Made by a program: the position numbers and the translations under genes. Below the pieces are notes generated by a model that saw only the letters and a program-made list of their open reading frames with translations, searched no databases and had not been told where the DNA came from. A stretch of DNA of 39,830 nt from Nitrospina sp. (GTDB lineage Bacteria; Nitrospinota; Nitrospinia; Nitrospinales; VA-1). This document shows, in pieces, positions 33,728-39,830 of the stretch (positions within the stretch are counted from its first letter, which is position 1; the number at the start of each line of letters is the position of its first letter). The stretch lies in the NCBI GenBank assembly GCA_018702695.1, contig JABIYR010000099.1:1-39830 (forward strand). The letters run 5' to 3'.

Positions 33728-34665
33728 TCCACCACCTTTCCGACAATATAGTCTGGACGACCTTGTGTTTGAGAATGGACTCGGCCGAGGTATTCGCCGA
33801 GAAACCCGATGGAAAGGAGTTGCACTCCGGCAAAAAAAGCAAACACCGCCGACAAAACAATAAACCCCTCAATTAAAATCCCATTAACAACCCGTTGATA
33901 TAGCAAAAACAACATGATCAAAAAACCCATGCAAGCACCGAACAACCCCATATACGTCACCAAGCGCAAGGGGAAATTAGAGTACCCGGTCACAAGGTCC
34001 CAAGATAGCTTCAACAAAGTGAGATAACTATATTTGGTCACACCCTCTTTTCGCGCATGATGCTCCACCTCGACCTCAACATTTGGCAGACCCATCCAGC
34101 TCATCAGAACCGCCATGTATCGAGATCGGTCGGGACAGGCTTCAATTTTATCGATCACGCTTCGACGCATCACCCGAAATGAACTCAAATTTAATTTTAC
34201 TGCTTTGCCAAAAAGCATTTGTCCAAATCCCAGCAAGAATTTCGACCCCAAAACCCGTATCAAACCGTCCTGACGATTTTTACTAACGGTTGTCACCAAG
34301 TCAATCTCGTCCGTCATGACAGAAAGAAGTTTGGGGATTTCTTCCGGTGGGTTCTGCAAGTCCGAATCCAATTGCACCACAATTTTTCCACGGCTCATTC
34401 TGAAACCTGCCAGAACAGCGGCCTGCTGACCAAAGTTTCGCGTGAAACGAATCAGACGCAGTGTTTCATCATCTCCCTTAATACGCTGGAGCTTCTCAAA
34501 TGATCCATCATCACTGCCATCATCCACAATCAGGATTTCGTAAGAACGGTTCAACCCCTTACAAACCGATATCAGACGCGTACAGAGTTCTTCGAGCAGA
34601 GCCTTCTCGTTATATACGGGAACGACAATTGAAATTTCAGGTGTCTCATTCATAGTTTCAAACAT
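33724..34665 (-). CDS. Glycosyltransferase family 2 (DPM1/ArnC-like) with C-terminal membrane helices
   Basis: A protein of 313 aa from the ATG at 34665, whose A overlaps the TAA of the upstream gene (TAATG); an ATG four codons later is also possible. The GT-A domain has ISIVVPVYNEKALLEEL, the LIVDDGSDDGS strand and the metal-binding LDSDLQNPPEEIP. Two transmembrane helices at about 230-295 match polyprenyl-phosphate glycosyltransferases of the DPM1/GtrB type. It probably loads a sugar onto undecaprenyl phosphate at the inner membrane; the sugar is unknown. Confidence 0.9.
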   Translation of the reverse strand: MFETMNETPEISIVVPVYNEKALLEELCTRLISVCKGLNRSYEILIVDDGSDDGSFEKLQRIKGDDETLRLIRFTRNFGQQAAVLAGFRMSRGKIVVQLDSDLQNPPEEIPKLLSVMTDEIDLVTTVSKNRQDGLIRVLGSKFLLGFGQMLFGKAVKLNLSSFRVMRRSVIDKIEACPDRSRYMAVLMSWMGLPNVEVEVEHHARKEGVTKYSYLTLLKLSWDLVTGYSNFPLRLVTYMGLFGACMGFLIMLFLLYQRVVNGILIEGFIVLSAVFAFFAGVQLLSIGFLGEYLGRVHSQTQGRPDYIVGKVVE

Positions 34666-35768
34666 TAAGCCTGCGGCCCTATATACTCCGACTGACAACA
34701 ACCCAGACAACCAGGGAAAATGCCCTCAGCTTTTAATTTTTCGCGAAAACCGCGCATACGCTCTGCCTGCCAAGCTGGGGAACCATTATTAATATTGCCG
34801 ACTCGGTAATGCGGGCAACTAAAAACATCGCCATAAGCCGAAAACGCCACCTTCGTCCAAGGAATGTAGCAACGATAATCTTTATACGAACTTTCATTGC
34901 TATAGTAACGAACAATCTCATCTAGCGTAATATAGTTCGGCGAAAACCTCAGTTGAGTTTTATTGCCTTGGCTTTTTTCCTCCAATCGTTGCAACTCGGT
35001 TCGCAAACGTTGCGGCTCAATTTCTTCGATGGGAGCCGTCGGGCGCTGAAGGTGGTCGTCTTGATCATAGTCTTTACCGTGCCAGTAAGTGGCAGGGCTA
35101 TTCACCACATAATTCGCCACATCAACCCCTAACTTACTGGAGTAATCATACAATGGAACCAGCTCTTCTACATTTCCTTGGTTGATCACACAGGTCAGAT
35201 GAATGAGCGGGAATCGGGATTTCAATTCTTTGCGCTTGGCAATCAAACGCTCCAAACCTTGCGTTGTCTTCTTGAATGAACCCGGAATAGTGGTGATGGC
35301 ATCATGCAGAGCTTCGCTTCCCTCAAGAGAAACGCCCATATAAAATAACCCGGCCCCCCAAGAAGACTTTAAGCGCAGACGCATGAGGTCATCCACCACT
35401 TTTTCACTCAATGTCGTTCCATTGGTGATGACATGAACTTTATGCTTGCGCGCTGCGAACTCGAGAATATCCATGAAATCACTTTTCATGAAGGCTTCCC
35501 CGCCGGTGAAAGTGATCAGCGAGAACCGCGGCAGATTGGCAATCGCTTTTTTTACTTCTTCACTCGACATTTCCTTTTCATATGTTTTCTGAGACTCGGT
35601 TTCTTCTATGATTTCCAAATAATGGCACATGTCGCAACGCAGGTTGCACCGATAAGTCACCTCGAAAAAAGCCTGCACGGGAGGCAAGGCGAATCGCGGG
35701 GCAAAATAAAAAGGTAGAAACGAATAAATTCGCGGCAGAATTTTTTGTAGGGATTTAAAATTCATCAT
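34665..35768 (-). CDS. Radical SAM protein with extended C-terminal cysteines (first of two)
   Basis: A protein of 367 aa. After a ~30-residue N-terminal segment with a hydrophobic patch, C41-x3-C45-x2-C48 (YRCNLRCDMCHY) binds the [4Fe-4S]-SAM cluster. The LITFTGGEAFMKSDFMDI and VSLEGSEALHDAIT blocks are typical of SPASM/Twitch relatives. Near the C-terminus are CYIPWTKVAFSAYGDVFSCPHYRVG and FPGCLGCCQSEY. It sits 10 nt after the WbqC-like gene. It is not closely similar to the second radical SAM gene, suggesting two different reactions in one pathway. Confidence 0.88.
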   Translation of the reverse strand: MMNFKSLQKILPRIYSFLPFYFAPRFALPPVQAFFEVTYRCNLRCDMCHYLEIIEETESQKTYEKEMSSEEVKKAIANLPRFSLITFTGGEAFMKSDFMDILEFAARKHKVHVITNGTTLSEKVVDDLMRLRLKSSWGAGLFYMGVSLEGSEALHDAITTIPGSFKKTTQGLERLIAKRKELKSRFPLIHLTCVINQGNVEELVPLYDYSSKLGVDVANYVVNSPATYWHGKDYDQDDHLQRPTAPIEEIEPQRLRTELQRLEEKSQGNKTQLRFSPNYITLDEIVRYYSNESSYKDYRCYIPWTKVAFSAYGDVFSCPHYRVGNINNGSPAWQAERMRGFREKLKAEGIFPGCLGCCQSEYIGPQA

Positions 35769-35778
35769 AATGGAAGCC

Positions 35779-36480
35779 TTATGAACAACCCGCTGACTCT
35801 TGCGCTTGCAGAATATTTAGGCTTTCTTTGCCACAGTTAAACAATAAATCTATCGCAGATAAATGCGAAACAAAACCGGGGTACCTCTGTGAGTAAACCG
35901 GGTGTGTATAATCCTGATACTCAAGCGCGATACCCTGACTGGCAAAATCTGTTTCTGAAATATAGTTGCTTCCCGCATCCCCACTTAAATAATGGGTGGC
36001 TTGCAATGCACGACAAATAGATAAAAGTCGTTCCGTTTTTTCGCCCGATGTTTCCAGCTCCGATGAACGCAGAATGAGAGTCTCGATGCCCAGCCCCTGC
36101 TTGATAAGCTCGATAGTTCCCAGGCACAGGTCCAGCAAATAGGTCCAGTCTTTTTCGTAAACCTGCTGGCAAAGGGGAAAATAATCTGCAAAAAAAGGAG
36201 CCTTGCAATAATGCAGGCGCAAAGTCTCTAAATGTTTTTTGCGCCATGCGACAGAATTGTCAATACGCGTCTCAAGGAGACTCTGTGAAAATTTACTTTT
36301 CTGTAGAACTGGCACCGTCAACCAAGCCCAGCCTTCTTTCACTCGAATCCGATTCCTGTTTCTCCAATCGCGACGCGTGTATTGCACATCATCCAGAAGT
36401 ACAAACTTATCGGAACGACTCATCTGCTCAAAGAAACCTAACCACGGCAAATAAGAAGGTTGAAGTATGGTCACCCGCAT
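35779..36480 (-). CDS. WbqC-like family protein
   Basis: A protein of 233 aa with the family hallmarks: the start MRVTILQPSYLPWLGFFEQM, DKFVLLDDVQYTRRDWRNRNRI, WLTVPV, and the closing SAIDLLFNCGKE-like region. WbqC proteins occur in O-antigen and capsule loci and are proposed to act in sugar modification (for example with nucleotide-sugar amino groups), but their reaction is not settled. It is 11 nt after the SDR gene, within the envelope operon. Confidence 0.9.
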   Translation of the reverse strand: MRVTILQPSYLPWLGFFEQMSRSDKFVLLDDVQYTRRDWRNRNRIRVKEGWAWLTVPVLQKSKFSQSLLETRIDNSVAWRKKHLETLRLHYCKAPFFADYFPLCQQVYEKDWTYLLDLCLGTIELIKQGLGIETLILRSSELETSGEKTERLLSICRALQATHYLSGDAGSNYISETDFASQGIALEYQDYTHPVYSQRYPGFVSHLSAIDLLFNCGKESLNILQAQESAGCS

Positions 36481-36491
36481 AAACTATTCCT

Positions 36492-37505
36492 TTAGGCTCT
36501 CGGCCCCCAGAGTTCCTTCATCCACAAAACCCGTTCCCACCACTTAGGATTGTTCTGATAAAACTCAATGGTGCGAGCAAGGCCTTCATCTAAATCTATT
36601 TTCGATTTCCAGCCCAGACATTGCAACGATTTTTGAGTAGAAGAAATATGCCGGGTCACCTGACCGGGCCGGTCTTCTATGAATTGCAATAAACTCTCGG
36701 GTTTTTTCATAATACGCAAAATTCTTTGGGCTATTTCCACCACCGAGGTGTCCCTTCCCGTCCCGAGGTTGAGTGTCTGACCTTTGATACGATCCCGGTC
36801 TGCATGGATGACCCGGTCTAACCCTTCGCAAGTATCCTCAACATACATCCAATCGCGAGAACTTTCACCATTGCCGTGGAGGGTCAATGGCTGATTTTGC
36901 AAAGCGCTGATAATGAAATTGGGGATGGCTTTTTCAAGATGCTGGCACGGCCCATAATTATTGAAGGGACGAATGATGACCGCCGGCAAATCGTAAGTTT
37001 TCATATAAGAATAGATCAACCGATCTGCCCCTGCCTTGGCCGCCGCATAGGGGCTCATCGGGTTCAAGGGATGCTCTTCATCCATCGGATCTTCCAGGGC
37101 AGTCCCATAAACTTCAGAGGAAGAAATATGCACAAACAATTCAACAGGGTGATTCACCACTGCGTTGGCCACTACCTGCGTGCCAATGACATCGGTTTCA
37201 AAGAAAATAGCGTTGTCATAAATCGATCGCGTGACATGCGATTCGGCGGCAAAATGCACCACAATATCTGCTTCTGCAACCAGTTTATTGACAATGTCCG
37301 GGTGAGTGATATTACCGTGAAAAAATTCAAACCGTTCGCTTGAGCGCAATTCAGGGGAAATATTGTCTAGGTTCCCGGCATAGGTCAACGCATCCAACAA
37401 TAGAATGCGATAATCGGGATATCGTTGTTGAGTAAAATTGATAAAATTACTCCCAATGAAACCCGCCCCCCCGGTCACCAGTAATGTTTTTTGCGATTCG
37501 CTCAT
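36492..37505 (-). CDS. Nucleotide-sugar 4,6-dehydratase-like extended SDR
   Basis: A protein of 337 aa. NAD-binding GGAGFIG (12-18) is followed by HFAAESHV and SIYDN. The active site has Y153xxxK157 (SPYAAAKAGAD), and the RPFNNYGPCQHLEKAIP...SSRDWMYVEDT block matches dTDP-glucose 4,6-dehydratase relatives. However, the SSSEVYG motif has Ser130 where RmlB has the catalytic Asp (TDEVYG), which is closer to GDP-mannose or UDP-GlcNAc 4,6-dehydratases such as LegB. It is first in the six-gene operon; AGGA lies 6 nt before the ATG and TATAAT at 37542-37547 (minus strand) may be its -10. Confidence 0.85.
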   Translation of the reverse strand: MSESQKTLLVTGGAGFIGSNFINFTQQRYPDYRILLLDALTYAGNLDNISPELRSSERFEFFHGNITHPDIVNKLVAEADIVVHFAAESHVTRSIYDNAIFFETDVIGTQVVANAVVNHPVELFVHISSSEVYGTALEDPMDEEHPLNPMSPYAAAKAGADRLIYSYMKTYDLPAVIIRPFNNYGPCQHLEKAIPNFIISALQNQPLTLHGNGESSRDWMYVEDTCEGLDRVIHADRDRIKGQTLNLGTGRDTSVVEIAQRILRIMKKPESLLQFIEDRPGQVTRHISSTQKSLQCLGWKSKIDLDEGLARTIEFYQNNPKWWERVLWMKELWGPRA

Positions 37506-37541
37506 AGCTTTCCTGCGTTATATGAAATCCGTTTCCCTACC

Positions 37542-37547
37542 ATTATA
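37542..37547 (-). promoter_or_regulatory. Possible -10 of the envelope operon
   Basis: Minus-strand TATAAT about 36 bp before the SDR ATG. The -35 region is weak. This is the only good box in the 254-bp gap upstream. Confidence 0.35.
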
Positions 37548-37620
37548 TATAAGGGGCCAGTTATTCTTTACGGAATTATGGCGCAAATCCTTTAATTATA
37601 TGGATATAAGTCTATAGAGG

Positions 37621-37857
37621 AGGAAGCCTTCCATGCCTCCTTTTTTTCATATTACCCGTTCTGGGCCCGAAAAAAATAATGCGGGTTCTGCAAAGGATGG
37701 GTCAACCGACTTAACCCAAAAAGGTGCCAAGCCGGTGCAAGAAACAAAACATCGCTGGGTCAGGGAATCATTTTTATCAGTTCGTTTATGGTTTTTTCAA
37801 TGCCTTCTGCCACTTCAGAGATACTTTGACCTACCATATACGCTGGACAAGTTATGA
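37621..37857 (+). other. Plus-strand ribosome site with short frame, antisense to elbB 3' end
   Basis: GGAGGAAG lies about 9 nt before an ATG at 37633 that opens a 74-codon frame ending at 37857. The last 98 bases run antisense to the 3' end of elbB. The same bases can fold as AGGAGG-12 nt-CCTCCT followed by T7, a terminator-like hairpin on the plus strand. The encoded peptide (MPPFFHITRSGPEKN...) matches no family I know. It may be a small gene, or the hairpin alone may matter. Confidence 0.25.
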
Positions 37858-38425
37858 TTCGGTTTTCTGCATCCAGCACAAAATCACGCGCCGAGCATTC
37901 CTGATGTTCACTGCCCATCGCTTCGACCATGCCACTGCCCTCTTCGTCATTGCCAATGGTCAATTTGGGTTTGGACGCTTCGCTTTCATAAACCTTCGCC
38001 AACATGACAGGAGCTATGCATAAAGCCGCCTGAGGTTTCTTCTTGGCGATGAACTCTTTCACCAGTCGCTTGACTTCAGGGTGAACCGAGCACGCCTCGC
38101 CTTTTTCTGCAAAACTGGATAGGTTTTTCGCCGCCCCAAAACCACCGGGAAAGACGATTGCATCGAGATCATCTGCCTTGATCGCACTGATATCACGAAT
38201 TTCCCCACGGGCAATGCGGGCCGACTCCACCAAAACATTTCTTGTTTCACCGGGTGCTTCAACCCCCGAGAGGTGATTGATCACATGCATCTGATCTTCA
38301 TCCGGAGCCATGCACACTGCCTTCGCGCCCGCCCGGTCAATCGCTAATAAAGTGATGACCGACTCGTGAATCTCTGCCCCATCAAACACACCGCAACCCG
38401 AAAGCACCACGCCAATCTTCTTCAT
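37760..38425 (-). CDS. elbB: ElbB-type DJ-1/PfpI superfamily glyoxalase-like protein
   Basis: A protein of 221 aa of the class I glutamine amidotransferase-like fold. The opening KKIGVVLSGCGVFDGAEIHESV is the ElbB (formerly isoprenoid biosynthesis protein with amidotransferase-like domain) signature, with IVFPGGFGAAKNLSSFA and the nucleophile elbow ALCIAPVMLAK carrying the active-site Cys. A C-terminal YMVGQSISEVAEGIEKTINEL follows. E. coli ElbB has weak glyoxalase activity. A strong AGGAGG lies 6 nt before the ATG. It is separated from both neighbours and probably transcribed alone or with the TPR gene. Confidence 0.93.
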   Translation of the reverse strand: MKKIGVVLSGCGVFDGAEIHESVITLLAIDRAGAKAVCMAPDEDQMHVINHLSGVEAPGETRNVLVESARIARGEIRDISAIKADDLDAIVFPGGFGAAKNLSSFAEKGEACSVHPEVKRLVKEFIAKKKPQAALCIAPVMLAKVYESEASKPKLTIGNDEEGSGMVEAMGSEHQECSARDFVLDAENRIITCPAYMVGQSISEVAEGIEKTINELIKMIP

Positions 38426-38561
38426 ACCCTACCTCCTGAAAATAAAAACTCTTTATGAGATCAATTTGAAAATTTCTGGCTCATTTTACCACCCCCTGAC
38501 AAGGGAAACCAGCACCTCTGCTTGTGTCAAAAATAAATGTCGAAGTCACCCACTGACGATT

Positions 38562-39830
38562 TCAGGGCGAAGGTTCGAGACCTTCCTTTTCAGGTGAAAA
38601 CAAAGCGGCGCGCAAATTTTTTTGCGCCAGAGCGTAATTGGGCTTAACCTTGACCGCCATCATAAAATGGGAAATCGCATCCTCTTTTTTTTCATCCTTT
38701 AGTAAGGCAAGACCGAGGTTATTATGGGCTGAAGCTAAATTTGGCCGCAATTCAATGACTCGCTCATATTGAGAAATCGCCTCTTTTGTCTTGCCATGCT
38801 CGAACAGGGCATGTGCAAGATTATAGTGTGCCTGAACATAATCGGGCTTGAGCTGGACCGCTATTTTATATTGAGCGATGGCTTCTTCGCTCTTGCGCTC
38901 AGAAATCAAAGCATGGCCCAAATTATAATGGGCTTTGACAAAACCCGGCTCGAATTGAATCGCCTTCTTATATTGAGAAATTGCTTCTTCATTTTTTCCA
39001 TCAACAATGAGAGCATGTCCCAAATTATTATGCACGATGGCGAAGCTGGGGTATTTTGTGTCCGTAACTTGGATCGCATGCTCAAAAAGCGTGACGCTGT
39101 TCTTCCAATGGCTGACTTGCATCCAAGTCACAACCATTAACGGAATCAGTAGGGCCGAAAAGATGAAAGCTGTTTTTTTCTTTTGCCTCCACCTATCAAG
39201 CAGATCAAACACTCCCCACGCAACCATGATGAATATTCCAATGAGGGATATGTATGCGTAACGATCTGCCATCGCATGAGCCCCGCCCTGCACAATCTGA
39301 ATGACGGGCACTAAGGTACCCAGAAACCACAACCAGCCAAAAACAAGATAGGGTGCAACCCTTCTAAGCCTTATCACCCAAAAACTAATCATCACCAACA
39401 AAGTCAGACAAAGAAATATTTGCCAAACTGGAATATTATTTCCGGGGTGAGGGTAAAACACCGAAAAATTTGTTGGCCAAAACGTTTTCTGCAAGTAAGT
39501 CATATAAGAAACCGCCGCATTGGAAAGCCGTAGAGACAAGCTATAACCTTCCATCGCCGTCAAGGCGCCTCCTTCTTTAGCAAGGGAATATATTCCTGCA
39601 CTGAAAGCCCCCGCAATAACAAAAAATGGAATTTTTTCCCGTATGAGTTGCGGGGTTTTTTCAATCTTTTCCGAACCCTCATTCGCTTGTTTATTTAGAC
39701 CCAGTCTGCATCTACCTAGAGGCCAAAAATCGAGCAAGAGGAGAACAAAGGGAAGTGTGATCAACATAGGCTTAGACATGAGACCGAGAGCAAAAAACAA
39801 AATCACCAGCATATAATTGCCGATTTTTCT
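38562..39830 (-). CDS. TMTC-like membrane protein with C-terminal TPRs, 5' partial
   Basis: The frame stays open to the window edge (RKIGNY before the first Met at 39812), and FFALGLMSKPMLITLPFVLLLLDFWPLGR is an internal part of a well-known bacterial family of polytopic TMTC/O-GlcNAc-like proteins. So the true start is outside the window. About seven transmembrane segments (residues 1-230) are followed by four to five 34-residue TPRs (about 265-400, such as AHYNLGHALISERKSEEAIAQYKIAVQLKPDY, cited here as its NLGHAL and AIAQYK marks). The repeats are similar at DNA level (38650-39010). A role in protein or lipid glycosylation is inferred only from the family. Confidence 0.8.
   Translation of the reverse strand, partial: RKIGNYMLVILFFALGLMSKPMLITLPFVLLLLDFWPLGRCRLGLNKQANEGSEKIEKTPQLIREKIPFFVIAGAFSAGIYSLAKEGGALTAMEGYSLSLRLSNAAVSYMTYLQKTFWPTNFSVFYPHPGNNIPVWQIFLCLTLLVMISFWVIRLRRVAPYLVFGWLWFLGTLVPVIQIVQGGAHAMADRYAYISLIGIFIMVAWGVFDLLDRWRQKKKTAFIFSALLIPLMVVTWMQVSHWKNSVTLFEHAIQVTDTKYPSFAIVHNNLGHALIVDGKNEEAISQYKKAIQFEPGFVKAHYNLGHALISERKSEEAIAQYKIAVQLKPDYVQAHYNLAHALFEHGKTKEAISQYERVIELRPNLASAHNNLGLALLKDEKKEDAISHFMMAVKVKPNYALAQKNLRAALFSPEKEGLEPSP

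Noticed and set aside
38650-39010. Tandem DNA repeat or CRISPR-like array
   Set aside because: The repeated bases encode 34-residue TPR units in frame in the membrane protein gene; there are no spacers.

Overview
The window is a stretch of a Gram-negative chromosome with roughly mid-40s percent GC by eye. It encodes TonB-type, SYLF and several membrane proteins. Its most diagnostic content is a complete bacterial 20S proteasome locus whose tag is a Pup-like protein of the UBact type, with a C-terminus reading RTGQ. UBact systems are known from Nitrospirae, Nitrospinae, Verrucomicrobia and related phyla. I infer a Nitrospinae-like or neighbouring lineage, but the sequence alone does not prove it. 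I saw no rRNA, tRNA, insertion sequence, prophage or CRISPR array.

Layout, left: a 5'-truncated cyclic-nucleotide-binding/PAS protein (+) converges on an EF-hand protein (-). Next come a fetA/fetB iron-export type ABC pair and a PAS-GGDEF diguanylate cyclase (-). From 12265 down to 4433 lies one long minus-strand block: arc (ATPase), dop, prcA, UBact, prcB, pafA, hinT, nadA. Spacing is tight, with ATGA overlaps at arc/dop and UBact/prcB, and a sigma70-like promoter sits just before arc. Together arc, dop, prcA, prcB, UBact and pafA give tag, tag activator, ligase, core protease and unfoldase.

Middle: three plus-strand genes (12507-16105) encode a divergent GT-A nucleotidyltransferase-like protein, a TonB-like envelope protein and a CDP-alcohol phosphotransferase with a degenerate N-terminal nucleotidyltransferase-like domain. 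This looks like an uncharacterised lipid-headgroup or envelope locus. It is followed by a DinG-type helicase (-), a secreted SYLF protein (+), a CheX-like and a CBS protein (-), and a six-gene minus-strand run (25256 to 20271): ArsC/Spx-like, Nudix CoA pyrophosphatase-like, ATP-grasp, pyrF, DUF4149, and a NodU-type carbamoyltransferase.

Right: plus-strand smc, a GALA-like leucine-rich-repeat protein and a GGDEF-PilZ protein run up to a minus-strand six-gene sugar/envelope operon (37505 to 32073): an SDR nucleotide-sugar dehydratase, a WbqC-like protein, a radical SAM protein, a DPM1-like glycosyltransferase, a second radical SAM protein and a methyltransferase. Last come elbB and a TMTC-like membrane protein with TPRs whose 5' end lies beyond the window. 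The best candidates for unusual biology are the UBact-proteasome locus (known in outline, poorly characterised), the nucleotidyltransferase/TonB/CDP-alcohol cluster, and the twin radical SAM glycan operon.
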